Origin: Aquamicrobium sp. LC103 | GTDB lineage: Bacteria; Pseudomonadota; Alphaproteobacteria; Rhizobiales; Rhizobiaceae | DNA: 64,000 bases | Direction of reading: 5' to 3' | Assembly: GCF_001014615.2 (NCBI RefSeq) | Contig: NZ_LBCQ02000015.1 | Span: 124,001 to 188,000, forward strand | Shown here: positions 1-8,811 of the stretch, one piece after another | Layout: the number at the start of each line of letters is the position of its first letter | Position numbering within the stretch: the first letter of the stretch is position 1 | Program-made: the position numbers and the translations under genes | Notes under the pieces: generated by a model | Databases searched by the model: none | What the model was told of the DNA's origin: nothing | Seen by the model: the letters and a program-made list of their open reading frames with translations, nothing else

Positions 1-204
1 GTGCTCGACACACTCAAGCGCCTTCAGCGCGACCGTGCCATCACCATGGTTCTGGTCAGCCACGATCTGGGCGTCATCCGCACCATGGCCGACCGCGTAA
101 TGGTGATGCGCCGCGGCCGCGTCGTCGAGGAGGGCCTTGCCGACCAGATCTTCCAGGACCCGCAGCACGAATACACCCAGGCCCTTGTCCATGCCAAACT
201 GTGA
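1..204 (+). CDS. phnK: C-P lyase ATP-binding subunit PhnK (C-terminal part only)
   Basis: The window opens inside this gene; only the last 67 codons are present. They carry the H-loop (LVSHDLGV) and the C-terminal tail of an oligopeptide-type ABC ATPase, including the DPQHEYTQ segment. PhnK is the ABC-like ATPase that docks on the PhnGHIJ carbon-phosphorus lyase core. The assignment rests mainly on context: phnL starts 7 nt after the stop and phnM follows. Walker A, Walker B and the signature motif lie upstream of the window and cannot be checked. Confidence 0.85.
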   Translation: MLDTLKRLQRDRAITMVLVSHDLGVIRTMADRVMVMRRGRVVEEGLADQIFQDPQHEYTQALVHAKL

Positions 205-211
205 GAGCGAC

Positions 212-976
212 ATGACCGACGATATCGCCGTGCTCGCGCATCCGCGAACAAAAGTGGCCCAGTCATCCGCAACCCAAGCAGTGCTGGAGGTGGAAAACCT
301 TACCAAGCACTTCGAGATGCATCATCTAGGCGAACGCCTGTTTGCTTTCGAAGGCGTAACCTTCCGTCTCTTCCCCGGCCAGTTCCTACTTGTGACGGGG
401 CGCAACGGTGCGGGAAAATCCACCCTCCTGCGCACGCTCTATCGCAGCTACCGGCCGAAGGGCGGCCATGTTTGGCTCGACACTGCGGAAGGTCGGATCG
501 ATCTCGCGCGCGCCGCGGATGTCGATATCGCGCTTTTGAGAAGACGCGAGATCGGCTTCGTCACCCAGTTCCTGAACCCGCGCCCGCGCGTGACGGCCGA
601 AGACATCGTGGCCGAGCCGCTGCGGCTCGCCGGCCGCCAAAAAGGCGAAGCGGTTGACGAGGCGCGGCGCTGGCTCGGCGAGTTCGGCGTGAAGCGCGAA
701 CTCTGGGCCGCCTACCCTTCGACCTTCTCGGGCGGCGAGCAGCAGAAGGTGAACCTCGCCCGCGCGCTCATCCTACCCCAGCGCCTGCTGATGCTGGACG
801 AGCCGACCGCCTCGCTCGACGTGAATGCGCGGCACGCGCTGATCCGCCGTCTGTCCGCACTGAAAGAGGCGGGTATCGCCATGGTCGGCGTTTTTCACCA
901 CCGCGCCGACATCGCCGACCTCGTCGACAGCGAACTCGATCTGACCACGCAAGAGGTACACCATGTGGCTGAGTGA
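212..976 (+). CDS. phnL: C-P lyase ATP-binding subunit PhnL
   Basis: A 254-aa ABC-type ATPase associated with carbon-phosphorus lyase. Walker A (GRNGAGKST), the signature FSGGEQQK and Walker B (LLMLDEPTASLD) are intact. PhnL is needed for in vivo C-P lyase activity, in the steps that couple phosphonate to the ATP-derived ribose; it has no membrane partner of its own. I chose the ATG at 212, 7 nt after the phnK stop, because an upstream in-frame start at 137 would overlap phnK. The last codons overlap phnM by 14 nt, which suggests translational coupling. Length and order (phnK-L-M) are as usual in rhizobia. Confidence 0.93.
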   Translation: MTDDIAVLAHPRTKVAQSSATQAVLEVENLTKHFEMHHLGERLFAFEGVTFRLFPGQFLLVTGRNGAGKSTLLRTLYRSYRPKGGHVWLDTAEGRIDLARAADVDIALLRRREIGFVTQFLNPRPRVTAEDIVAEPLRLAGRQKGEAVDEARRWLGEFGVKRELWAAYPSTFSGGEQQKVNLARALILPQRLLMLDEPTASLDVNARHALIRRLSALKEAGIAMVGVFHHRADIADLVDSELDLTTQEVHHVAE

Positions 977-2153
977 TTTTCGCATTGTTCTGCCCGACCG
1001 CGTGATCGAACGCGGCTCGGTCTGCATCGAGGACGGCTTCATCAGGGATATCGCCGAGCGGCCGATATCCGACGCGGCACTCACCGGTAACGGGCTCATC
1101 CTGCTACCGGGCTTTATCGACATGCACGGCGACATGATCGAGCGCGAAATCGAGCCCCGCCCAAATGTAAACATGCCAATGGAGCTTGGCTTGCGCGATC
1201 TCGACCGCAAGCTCGCCGGGTCTGGCATTACAACGGCCTATGCCGCGCTCTCCTTCAGCCCCGCCTCCACCTATGGTCATCTACGCAGCTACGAACACAC
1301 CAGTGCGGTGATCCGTGCGCTCTACGCGATGAAGGACCGGCTTCTGGTCGATCATCGCATCCATGCCCGCTTCGAGATCACCTTTCCCAAGGCGCTCGAA
1401 GTGATCGACGAGCTGATCCGCGAAGGGACGGTGGATCTGATTTCACTCACCGATCATACACCCGGTCAGGGGCAATATCGCGATATCGAGCGGGTTGCTC
1501 AGCGCATGGCCGCCGAGAAGGGTGTGACACGCGAGGAGGCCGCTGCCCTCGTCGCACGCAAGATCGAGGAGCGCACACGGCCGGCCGAAGAACTCGCCGC
1601 AACGCTCGCCCGAATTTCAAAGACGTGTCACGCCCATAATGTGCATCTGGCGAGCCATGACGACGACACCGTCGCCAAGGTCGAGATCATGGCGCAGCTT
1701 GGCGTCACGATAAGCGAGTTTCCAGTGACGGAAGAGGCCGCGCGCGCCGCGCACGATTACGGGTTGTTCAATGCGATGGGTGCCCCCAATGCGATGCGAG
1801 GACAAAGCTATTCAGGCAATCTTTCCGCGCGCGAGGCGCACCGCCAAGGCCTCCTCGATATCCTCGCTGCGGACTACCATCCCTCTGCGATCCTGCCGGC
1901 TGTGCTTGAATTGGCGAAGATTGATCCGGAGGGACTTACGGGTGCTGCCCGACTTTCCGCGGCGAATGCGGCACATGCACTCGGGCTCGACGATCGCGGA
2001 ACAATCGAGATCGGCAAGCACGCCGATCTGGTTGTTGCGGACGACACCGGCATCGGCCACGTCGTCGCGACGCTTCGCAACGGTCGCACGATCTTTTCCG
2101 ACGGCCGCCTGCTTCTCTCCCGCGAGAGAATGGCGCCGGTTCATGCCGACTAA
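963..2153 (+). CDS. phnM: Alpha-D-ribose 1-methylphosphonate 5-triphosphate diphosphatase PhnM
   Basis: A 396-aa amidohydrolase-superfamily enzyme. It removes pyrophosphate from the 5-triphosphate of ribose 1-alkylphosphonate, giving the 5-phosphate on which the PhnJ radical-SAM lyase acts. The N-terminal metal motif is present as DMHGDMIERE near residue 50, followed by later histidines (HLASHDDD, ADYHPS), and the C-terminus has the usual amidohydrolase strand (IEIGKHADLVVAD). The ATG overlaps the end of phnL. phnN, often next in line, is absent here; the Pho-box-like array and phnC follow directly. Confidence 0.95.
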   Translation: MWLSDFRIVLPDRVIERGSVCIEDGFIRDIAERPISDAALTGNGLILLPGFIDMHGDMIEREIEPRPNVNMPMELGLRDLDRKLAGSGITTAYAALSFSPASTYGHLRSYEHTSAVIRALYAMKDRLLVDHRIHARFEITFPKALEVIDELIREGTVDLISLTDHTPGQGQYRDIERVAQRMAAEKGVTREEAAALVARKIEERTRPAEELAATLARISKTCHAHNVHLASHDDDTVAKVEIMAQLGVTISEFPVTEEAARAAHDYGLFNAMGAPNAMRGQSYSGNLSAREAHRQGLLDILAADYHPSAILPAVLELAKIDPEGLTGAARLSAANAAHALGLDDRGTIEIGKHADLVVADDTGIGHVVATLRNGRTIFSDGRLLLSRERMAPVHAD

Positions 2154-2192
2154 AGTCATTCGAATGTCATGACGAATTCATCCGAATGATAA
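2154..2192 (+). promoter_or_regulatory. Pho-box-like array upstream of phnC
   Basis: Immediately after the phnM stop, four 6-nt elements recur with exact 11-nt spacing: AGTCAT at 2154, TGTCAT at 2165, ATTCAT at 2176 and a weaker TGATAA at 2187. Direct repeats resembling TGTCA(T/A) at 11-bp spacing are the known arrangement of PhoB binding sites. The position, 34-72 nt before the phnC start, suits phosphate-starvation activation of phnCDEE as its own transcription unit. The assignment rests on pattern only. Confidence 0.7.
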
Positions 2193-2225
2193 ACCACCGT
2201 TACATACAGCGGGCACGATGGCGAC

Positions 2226-3032
2226 ATGAAAACGGATAGCCTCTCTATTAACGGACTTTCCCGCCGCTTTGGCGCCACCCGCGCCGTAGACCGCGTGACG
2301 CTTGACATTCCATCGGGTCAGTTCGTCGGGGTCATCGGCCCCTCGGGCGCCGGCAAGTCGACGCTGCTTCGGTTGATGAACCGCCTGATCGATCCGACGG
2401 AAGGTTCGATTCATTTTGGAACGACCGAGGTAACCTCGCTTCAAGGCAAGGCGCTGCAACACTGGCGAAGCAACTGCGCGATGATCTTCCAGCAGTTCAA
2501 TCTGGTGGAACGGCTGGATGTCTTGACCAACGTGCTGGTGGGCCGGCTTTCGGACCACAACATCGTCTCATCGATGTTGAAGCGCTTTTGCGATGAGGAA
2601 CGCGCGGAAGCAATTCTTGCCCTCGAACGCCTTGGACTGGCGCATAAGGCACTTGAGCGGGCGGGAAATCTCTCAGGCGGGCAGCAACAGCGTGTGGCGA
2701 TCGCCCGCGCTCTGGTCCAGAAACCCCGTATCATGCTGGCGGACGAACCGATCGCCAGCCTCGACCCCGGTAATGCCACGCGCGTGATGGAAGCGCTCCG
2801 CCGCATCAATCGCGAGGACGGCATCACGGTTATCGTCAATCTGCACACGCTGGATACTGCTCGCACCTATTGCGACCGCATCATCGCCATGCGCAATGGC
2901 CAGGTGATGTTCGACGACCGGGCAAGGCAACTTACCAACCGCATCGTTCGTGATCTCTACGGCGCAGAAGACATGCCGGAGATCGATGAGGAAGTCACAT
3001 CCACAGCCGTGCGCGAGCTCGTCACGGCCTAA
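2226..3032 (+). CDS. phnC: Phosphonate ABC transporter ATP-binding protein PhnC
   Basis: A 268-aa ATPase of the phosphonate importer. Walker A is GPSGAGKST (residues 38-46), the signature is LSGGQQQR and Walker B is [13 protein letters not shown]; the H-loop reads VNLHTLDTA, as usual in PhnC. It energises uptake of alkylphosphonates through the two PhnE permeases, with PhnD as periplasmic receptor. It is the first gene after the Pho-box-like array, 17 nt ahead of phnD. Confidence 0.95.
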   Translation: MKTDSLSINGLSRRFGATRAVDRVTLDIPSGQFVGVIGPSGAGKSTLLRLMNRLIDPTEGSIHFGTTEVTSLQGKALQHWRSNCAMIFQQFNLVERLDVLTNVLVGRLSDHNIVSSMLKRFCDEERAEAILALERLGLAHKALERAGNLSGGQQQRVAIARALVQKPRIMLADEPIASLDPGNATRVMEALRRINREDGITVIVNLHTLDTARTYCDRIIAMRNGQVMFDDRARQLTNRIVRDLYGAEDMPEIDEEVTSTAVRELVTA

Positions 3033-3049
3033 CTCGGAAGGATACAGAT

Positions 3050-3952
3050 ATGCGTATTGTCACTGCTGCGCTTCTGACGCTTGCCGCCGCCAGTTCGGCA
3101 GTCGCGCAAGACTGGAAAGAAGATTACAAGACCGTCCGCATCGGCGTCACCTCGGCCGAGAACGAGGCCGACCGCATGGCGCGCTGGGAACCCTTCCGGG
3201 AATATCTGGAAAAGACACTGGGCGTCAAAGTGGAGATCTTCACCGCCGGCAGCTATGACGGCGTCGTCCAGGCGCTCGCGGCCGACCAGATCGAATGGGC
3301 TTCTCTCGGCTCTTCCGCATATGCGGCCGCATGGACCGCGAGCGAAGGCAAGGTGCGACCCATTCTCACCGCGCAGGAAAAGGACGGATTGACGGGCTAC
3401 TACTCCGTGATCGCGGTGCGATGCGATTCTGGATACAAATCCATCGCGGATCTGAAGGGCAAGGTCGTGGCCTTCGCCGATCCGGATTCCACCTCCGGCT
3501 ATGCGGTGCCTTATTTTAATCTCGTCCAGCAGGACATCGAGCCCTCGACATATTTCTCGGCCACCCCGTTTTCGGGCAGCCACGAGGCCGGCGTGCAGGG
3601 TGTCGTCAACAAGCAGTTCGACGCCGCCGCCACTTACATCAACAACGAGGCGACCGGCATTCCCCAGCGCATGGTCGAAAAGGGCATGATACCCGATGGC
3701 GAAATCTGCTTCGTCTGGCGGTCGCCCGAAATCACCAACGGACCGGTCACGGTTCGCACCAATCTTCCCAACGAAATGGTCGATGCGGTCAAGGCCGCCT
3801 ATCTTGCGGCTCCCACCGCGGCACCCGAAGCTTTTACGGCGATCAGCGGTGGCGAGGCCGCCAATACGCAAGGCTATGTCGAAGTCACGCATGAGCGCTA
3901 TCAGTGGATCGTCGACATGCGCGAGTGGCTGAAGGCACAGCGCCGGAGCTAA
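3050..3952 (+). CDS. phnD: Phosphonate ABC transporter substrate-binding protein PhnD
   Basis: A 300-aa periplasmic receptor. The first ~20 residues form a Sec signal peptide ending in an AVAQ-type cleavage site. The mature part has the PhnD/periplasmic phosphate-phosphonate binding pattern: an early IGVTSAENEADRM segment, a Y-x-G-V-V loop near residue 67 (SYDGVVQAL) and the FADPDSTSGY segment that forms part of the anion pocket. A strong stem-loop (3962-3987) follows, probably stabilising the phnCD message over the permease part. Confidence 0.95.
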   Translation: MRIVTAALLTLAAASSAVAQDWKEDYKTVRIGVTSAENEADRMARWEPFREYLEKTLGVKVEIFTAGSYDGVVQALAADQIEWASLGSSAYAAAWTASEGKVRPILTAQEKDGLTGYYSVIAVRCDSGYKSIADLKGKVVAFADPDSTSGYAVPYFNLVQQDIEPSTYFSATPFSGSHEAGVQGVVNKQFDAAATYINNEATGIPQRMVEKGMIPDGEICFVWRSPEITNGPVTVRTNLPNEMVDAVKAAYLAAPTAAPEAFTAISGGEAANTQGYVEVTHERYQWIVDMREWLKAQRRS

Positions 3953-3961
3953 GCCTACGCC

Positions 3962-3987
3962 TGCGGCAGCTCGCTCGGGCTGCCGCA
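3962..3987 (+). terminator. Stem-loop after phnD
   Basis: Perfect 9-bp inverted repeat TGCGGCAGC / GCTGCCGCA with an 8-nt loop (3971-3978), in the 100-nt gap between phnD and phnE. No long T-run follows, so it is better read as a 3' mRNA-stabilising or attenuating hairpin than as a full terminator; binding-protein genes often have one before the permease genes. Confidence 0.45.
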
Positions 3988-4052
3988 CTCCGTCCCTTTC
4001 ATCATCCTTACCGGTTGCTCGCAGCACGAACTGCGGCAGCAACAGGACCGCC

Positions 4053-4961
4053 ATGACGCAGACATGCTCCGCCCTTGACACCTTCGAGGCCGACTATCGC
4101 CGGCACAGGACGCGTGAACGCATCTCCTTCTGGACCGTTGCGCTGGCGTTGATGGCAATTTTTCTGATCACTGCCGAGTTTGCCAATTTCTTCACCGTCA
4201 CGCAGGTGACCATGCCCGATGGCAGCCGCGAAGAACGCTGGATTCTTCTCGCGGGCCTTCCCCGCCTGGGCGAATACATCTCCCGCACCATCCCGGAACT
4301 GGCATGGTTCACGCTCAGCCAGGATCTCGTCAACTGGTTCTGGCGCTGGCCGATTTGGATGGAATTGCTCTTGGAAACGATCCTCATCGCCTTCATGGCC
4401 ACGATGTTTGGCGTGGTGGGAGGTTTTCTTTTGAGCTTTCCAGCTGCGCAAAATCTTTCACCGCGTCCCTGGATGATCTGGATAAGCCGACGATATCTGG
4501 AGATCGCGCGCACCGTGCCAGAGCTCGTCTGGGCACTGATCTTCGTCTTCTGCTTCGGCGTAGGACCAATGGCCGGCGTGCTGGCGATTGCCCTCCACTG
4601 CACGGGTTCGCTTGGAAAGCTCTATTCCGAAGCCAACGAAAATATCGATATGCGATCCGTGGAAGGCGTGCGCGCGGCAGGCGGCAGCTGGTTCGACCAA
4701 ATGCGCTACGGCGTCGTGCCGCAGGTTCTGCCCAACACGTTGAGTTACACGCTCCTGCGCTTCGAGATCAACGTACGCTCCTCCTCCATCATCGGCTTCG
4801 TCGGCGCAGGCGGGCTGGGACAGGAACTGCGCACCGCCGTATCGCTGCAGGAATACACCGATCTTTCGGCACTGTTCGTCATCATCTTTGTGGCCGTTTT
4901 CGTCATCGACTGGGCGTCGGAAAAGCTGCGCCACCGCGTCATCGGTCTGGAAAGGATTTGA
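4053..4961 (+). CDS. phnE: Phosphonate ABC transporter permease PhnE (first copy)
   Basis: A 302-aa inner-membrane permease with about six hydrophobic segments and the coupling (EAA-like) loop ENIDMRSVEGVRAAGGSW, followed by the conserved VLPNTLSYTLLRFEINVRSS region of PhnE. It forms the channel with the next gene product. Paired phnE genes are normal in rhizobia. An AGGA ribosome-binding site precedes the ATG at 4053; the stop is 1 nt before the next start. Confidence 0.94.
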   Translation: MTQTCSALDTFEADYRRHRTRERISFWTVALALMAIFLITAEFANFFTVTQVTMPDGSREERWILLAGLPRLGEYISRTIPELAWFTLSQDLVNWFWRWPIWMELLLETILIAFMATMFGVVGGFLLSFPAAQNLSPRPWMIWISRRYLEIARTVPELVWALIFVFCFGVGPMAGVLAIALHCTGSLGKLYSEANENIDMRSVEGVRAAGGSWFDQMRYGVVPQVLPNTLSYTLLRFEINVRSSSIIGFVGAGGLGQELRTAVSLQEYTDLSALFVIIFVAVFVIDWASEKLRHRVIGLERI

Positions 4962-4962
4962 G

Positions 4963-5844
4963 ATGTCGGCCGCTTCGCTTCCCGCCTCGATCGAGATCTC
5001 CCGGCTGAAGGCCGAAATGCCGGCCGCCTTCCGCGCGCCCTTCGCCATCCGGCTGCGCCGGGCGCTTCTGTGGGCAGGCTTCGTTCTCGTCTTTGCCTGG
5101 TGTCTTTACGATTTCGGTTTCTCGCCCGCACGGATCGTCGAGGGGCTCAGCCGGCTCGGCTCGGTGCTTTCCTTCATGTTCCCGCCGCATATCTGGACCG
5201 AGTGGCAACCGCTGAGCGACGTTCTCAAAGGTCTGGCCGAGACATTGGCGATGGCATTTCTCGGCACCTTGCTGGGTGCAGCGATTGCGCTACCGCTCTC
5301 GTTTCTGGGCGCAAAGAACATCAACCGCCTGCCCTTCCTGCGCTTTGGCGTGCGCCGTGGCTTCGACGTCATCCGGGCATTCGAGACGCTCGTTCTCGCG
5401 CTGATCTTCATCCGCGCCTTCGGCCTTGGACCGCTCGCGGGCGTGCTGGCCATCGCTGTCGGCGAGATCGGCGTTCTGGGTAAGCTCTATGCCGAGGCGA
5501 TCGAGAACACCTCGAAGAAACCCGTCGAAGGCGTCATGGCGGCGGGCGGTTCGCGGCTCCAGTCCATCCATTTCGGCATCATGCCACAGGCCCTGCCGGT
5601 GATCCTGTCGATCACGCTCTACAATTTCGAAAGCAATGTACGCTCGGGTACCATTCTCGGCATCGTAGGTGCAGGCGGAATAGGCTTCCTGCTTTCCGAC
5701 CGCATCCGCGCCTATCGCTGGGACGAAGCGTGGTCAATTGTCATACTGATCATCGTGATGGTGTACATCATCGACTGGCTCTCAACCAAAATCCGCACCC
5801 GGATCATCAGAGGACCTGAAACCCCAAAGACTGTCGCGGAATAA
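4963..5844 (+). CDS. phnE: Phosphonate ABC transporter permease PhnE (second copy)
   Basis: A 293-aa paralogue of the preceding permease, with the coupling loop EAIENTSKKPVEGVMAAGGSR and an ALPVILSITLYNFESNVRSGT segment aligned with its neighbour. I chose the ATG at 4963, just after the first phnE stop; a longer form beginning inside the upstream gene is unlikely. It closes the phnCDEE unit. Confidence 0.94.
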   Translation: MSAASLPASIEISRLKAEMPAAFRAPFAIRLRRALLWAGFVLVFAWCLYDFGFSPARIVEGLSRLGSVLSFMFPPHIWTEWQPLSDVLKGLAETLAMAFLGTLLGAAIALPLSFLGAKNINRLPFLRFGVRRGFDVIRAFETLVLALIFIRAFGLGPLAGVLAIAVGEIGVLGKLYAEAIENTSKKPVEGVMAAGGSRLQSIHFGIMPQALPVILSITLYNFESNVRSGTILGIVGAGGIGFLLSDRIRAYRWDEAWSIVILIIVMVYIIDWLSTKIRTRIIRGPETPKTVAE

Positions 5845-6124
5845 GAAAACATAGCCAACATACTGACGTGCCTGCCTTCCCACGCACCATGGCACGGCAC
5901 CTAGTGAGGGATCGCAAAGAAATGGAACTTGCCTGCTCGTTCAATCGGTACGACCGCTTTCCGCGTTCCCGATTTTAAACAGTTGCTTGGCGGTTCGGTG
6001 AACCAAAATATGGTTATGATCAGACAACAAGGGTGAACCAGGAGCTGAAGCCCGCCGCTAGGGTTGGTGTCGTGTAGGCCACAGAGGGGCGGAAAAAATT
6101 TGCCGACACGCGGATGAAATCGGC
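5845..6124. other. Intergenic region between phnE and the ECF sigma gene
   Basis: 280 nt with no convincing ORF or RNA gene. The 3' part must carry the promoter of the sigma-factor operon. A GGAAC at 5927 recalls an ECF -35 element, but I could not find a correctly spaced -10 partner. Confidence 0.5.
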
Positions 6125-6685
6125 ATGCCGCTCCGTATATCGCACATGAACACATCGCGCTCGCGCTTCGACGTCATCGGCCAACTGGGTGCGCTCAGGC
6201 GCTATGCCCGATCGCTGACCCGTGACGGGGCGGACGCCGAAGACCTCGTGCAGGACGCGCTCGTGCGGGCCTATGAACGCCGCTCGAGCTTCCGTGCGGG
6301 CGGCAACATGCGTGCCTGGCTGCTCTCTATCCTCCACAACGCCTTCATCGACCGCGCGCGCAGCCGCAGGTCAGAAGCCGCAAGGCTCGAGCGCGTGGCC
6401 GAGGTTACGCCGCAGTCGCTCGACGCGCCTCAGGACCATGCCGTCCGCCTGGCCCAAGTGCGTGCGGCCTTCATGTGCCTTCCCGAGGAGCAGCGGGCTG
6501 CGTTGCATCTCGTGGCGATCGAGGGCCTCTCCTACCAGCAGGCGGCGGACATGCAGGCAGTTCCGGTGGGCACGCTGATGTCGCGCATCGGCAGGGCCCG
6601 GGCCGCGCTCAGGGCGCTGGAGGACGAGCCGGACGAAGCCCCGTCACTTAGGATCGTAGGAGGCCACGATGTCAGACGTCCTTGA
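6125..6685 (+). CDS. ECF-family RNA polymerase sigma factor
   Basis: A 186-aa sigma factor with region 2 (residues ~20-80, containing DAEDLVQDALVRAYER and the FRAGGNMRAWLLSILHN stretch) and region 4 (residues ~108-165, LPEEQRAALHLVAIEGLSYQQAADMQ-type helix-turn-helix ending in GTLMSRIGRARAALR). It directs core polymerase to stress-type promoters. The next gene overlaps by 17 nt and encodes a membrane anti-sigma factor, the usual ECF pairing. A second ATG at 6146 (MNTSRSRF) is an equally plausible start. Target promoters cannot be deduced here; a role in envelope or oxidative stress is an inference from the downstream membrane genes. Confidence 0.92.
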   Translation: MPLRISHMNTSRSRFDVIGQLGALRRYARSLTRDGADAEDLVQDALVRAYERRSSFRAGGNMRAWLLSILHNAFIDRARSRRSEAARLERVAEVTPQSLDAPQDHAVRLAQVRAAFMCLPEEQRAALHLVAIEGLSYQQAADMQAVPVGTLMSRIGRARAALRALEDEPDEAPSLRIVGGHDVRRP

Positions 6686-7442
6686 CCCTGTCACCGAGCA
6701 GGATCTCGATGCCTATGTCGACGACCAGCTTGAACCCGGCCGCCGGATTGAGGTCGAAGCCTGGTTGGCGGCGCGTCCCGCCGAAGCCGCCCGCGTGATG
6801 GCCGACCTCAGATCGCGCGACGAACTGCGCCTGGCGCTTGCGCTGCCCGGCGCATCGGGCCGTCCCGCCACCAGCGAGGCCGCGCGCCGTCTCGAACGCG
6901 GCCTTCGTCGCGGCCGAGTGTTCGCGCGCCTGCAGCAGGCCGCCGCCGTCGCGATCCTTCTGGGAGCAGGCTGGGCGGCGAACGAGATCGCCGGACCGCT
7001 TTCGGTGACGGAATCGGTCGCCTCCGCTCCCCCGCCCGCCTATGTCGAGGATGCGATGCGCGCGCACCGCACGTCTGTGATCCGCGCAGCGATGGCGTCC
7101 CAGCCGGAGGTGCCTGACTACGACCCAGAGGAGATTCGGGCCATGACCGCCATCGTCATGCCGATGCTGCCCGAAGAATGGCGGGTGAAAGACGTGCAGG
7201 TCTTCCCCTCCCGTTTCGGCCCCAGCGTCGAACTCTCGGCCGAGACGGACGAATTCGGCCCGGTCTCGCTGTTTGCGGTCAGACCTGGCACCTTCGACGT
7301 CGTTTCCCCGACACTCGTACCCGCAGGGCGTACATCGGCCGCCTTCTTCCAGATTGGCGAGGTCGCTTACGCTGTCGTCGCAGCCGGAGACGTCCGCGAA
7401 CTCGACCGCGCGGCCGAACGGCTCGCCGACACGCTTTATTGA
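6669..7442 (+). CDS. Membrane-anchored anti-sigma factor
   Basis: A 257-aa protein overlapping the sigma gene by 17 nt. The N-terminal ~50 residues (EQDLDAYVDDQLEPGRR) match the anti-sigma fold found next to ECF factors, though without an obvious zinc HxxxCxxC motif. A single transmembrane segment lies near residues 93-108 (AVAILLGAGWAA), followed by a ~150-aa soluble C-terminal part, probably periplasmic. It probably holds the sigma factor at the membrane until a periplasmic signal arrives. Confidence 0.85.
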   Translation: MSDVLDPVTEQDLDAYVDDQLEPGRRIEVEAWLAARPAEAARVMADLRSRDELRLALALPGASGRPATSEAARRLERGLRRGRVFARLQQAAAVAILLGAGWAANEIAGPLSVTESVASAPPPAYVEDAMRAHRTSVIRAAMASQPEVPDYDPEEIRAMTAIVMPMLPEEWRVKDVQVFPSRFGPSVELSAETDEFGPVSLFAVRPGTFDVVSPTLVPAGRTSAAFFQIGEVAYAVVAAGDVRELDRAAERLADTLY

Positions 7443-7465
7443 TCCACACAAAGAGGAATCCCCCC

Positions 7466-8182
7466 ATGAGCAGCCCGCAATACGGATACCGCGCCGGCTT
7501 CGGCCAACAGAGCGCCGCCCTCTTCGACGAGGGGCTGCGCCAGCACATGCTGCGTGTCTACAACTACATGGCCCTCGGCCTGGTGCTGACGGGCGTCGTC
7601 GCCTTCACCGTGGCCTCGGTGCCCGCGCTCTACGTGCCGATCTTTTCGACCCCACTGAAGTGGGTGGTGATGCTCGCCCCGCTCGCCTTCGTCTTCCTGT
7701 TTTCCTTCAGAATCCAGACCATGTCGGCGTCAGGCGCTCAGGCCATGTTCTGGGCCTTCTGCGGCGTGATGGGTCTTTCTCTCGCCTCGGTCTTCCTCGT
7801 CTTCACCGGAACCTCGATCGCCCGCACCTTCTTCATCGCGGCCACGATGTTCGGCGCGATGAGCCTCTATGGCTACACGACGAAGACGGACCTGACGAGG
7901 TTCTCGTCCTTCCTGATCATGGGCCTGATCGGAGTCGTCATCGCCGCACTCGTGAACCTGTTCCTCCAATCGTCGGCGTTGCAGTTCGCGATTTCGGTAA
8001 TCGGTATCTTCGTCTTCCTCGGCCTGACAGCGTGGGACACGCAGTCGATCAAGGAGCAGTACGCCGAGAACTTCGATGCCGAATCCAGGCAGAAGCTGGC
8101 GGTCTGGGGCGCATTCTCGCTCTACCTGAATTTCATCAACATCTTCCAGCTGCTCCTCAATTTCACGGGCGAGCGCGAGTAG
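7466..8182 (+). CDS. Bax inhibitor-1/YccA family membrane protein
   Basis: A 238-aa protein of seven predicted membrane segments with the family's C-terminal signature WDTQSIKEQYAE near residues 190-203. The family includes E. coli YbhL and YccA; members act as proton-sensitive ion leak channels or modulators of the FtsH protease. The ATG at 7466 follows an AGAGGAA site, 23 nt after the anti-sigma stop, so it is probably co-transcribed with the sigma operon. A longer in-frame reading from 7178 lies inside the anti-sigma gene and is rejected. Confidence 0.92.
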   Translation: MSSPQYGYRAGFGQQSAALFDEGLRQHMLRVYNYMALGLVLTGVVAFTVASVPALYVPIFSTPLKWVVMLAPLAFVFLFSFRIQTMSASGAQAMFWAFCGVMGLSLASVFLVFTGTSIARTFFIAATMFGAMSLYGYTTKTDLTRFSSFLIMGLIGVVIAALVNLFLQSSALQFAISVIGIFVFLGLTAWDTQSIKEQYAENFDAESRQKLAVWGAFSLYLNFINIFQLLLNFTGERE

Positions 8183-8217
8183 TCCGACGAAGACCCAACC
8201 AGAAGAAGGATTCAAGG

Positions 8218-8784
8218 ATGGATCGCAACGACCAGCAGGCAATCGAGCAGCTCTTCGGCAAGCTCGCCGCCGTCGAGCACCAGTCGCCGCCGCGCGATGC
8301 GGAATCGGAGACATTCATCAGCAAACAGATCGCGGTCCAGCCCGGCGCACCCTACTACATGGCGCAGACGATCATCGTGCAGGAGCAGGCCCTCGAAGCC
8401 GCGCAAGCGCGCATAGAGGAGTTGGAGGTCCAGGCTGCGGCACCGCGCCGGTCGGGCGGCCTGTTCGGCGGTCTTTTCGGCGACAACCGCCAGCCGCAAC
8501 GTTCCGGCTCGGTACCACGCATTGGCAGGCCGGGTGGCGCGACTGCCGCCCAGCCGATCCCAGCGGCCTCCCAGGCCCAACGCGGCGGCAGCGGGTTCCT
8601 GGCGGGTGCCGCGCAGACCGCGATGGGCGTTGCCGGTGGCATCCTGCTCGGCAACGCCATCGCCGGAATGCTGGGGGACTCGGGCGAAGCGCAAGCGGCC
8701 GAAGCCGATCCCGCGGCGGAAGAACCCGCAGCCGACGAGGCGGGCTTCGACGACGGCGGCGACTTCGGCGACATGGAGTTCTAG
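8218..8784 (+). CDS. DUF2076 family protein
   Basis: A 188-aa protein with the N-terminal DUF2076 pattern (DQQAIEQLFGKLAAVE, then APYYMAQTIIVQEQAL), a short helical stretch, and a low-complexity, glycine/alanine-rich centre containing GGLFGGLFG. A hydrophobic glycine-rich patch (AAQTAMGVAGGILLGNAIAGML) near residue 140 may be membrane-associated, followed by a very acidic tail. The function of the family is not established. It sits 35 nt after the BI-1 gene with an AAGGA site, likely in the same operon. Confidence 0.88.
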   Translation: MDRNDQQAIEQLFGKLAAVEHQSPPRDAESETFISKQIAVQPGAPYYMAQTIIVQEQALEAAQARIEELEVQAAAPRRSGGLFGGLFGDNRQPQRSGSVPRIGRPGGATAAQPIPAASQAQRGGSGFLAGAAQTAMGVAGGILLGNAIAGMLGDSGEAQAAEADPAAEEPAADEAGFDDGGDFGDMEF

Positions 8785-8811
8785 GCGCATTTGGAAAACG
8801 CCACACCACGC

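Noticed and set aside
5927-5960. GGAAC resembling an ECF/EcfG -35 upstream of the sigma gene
   Set aside because: A CGTT occurs only 9 nt downstream, far from the 16-17 nt spacing expected.
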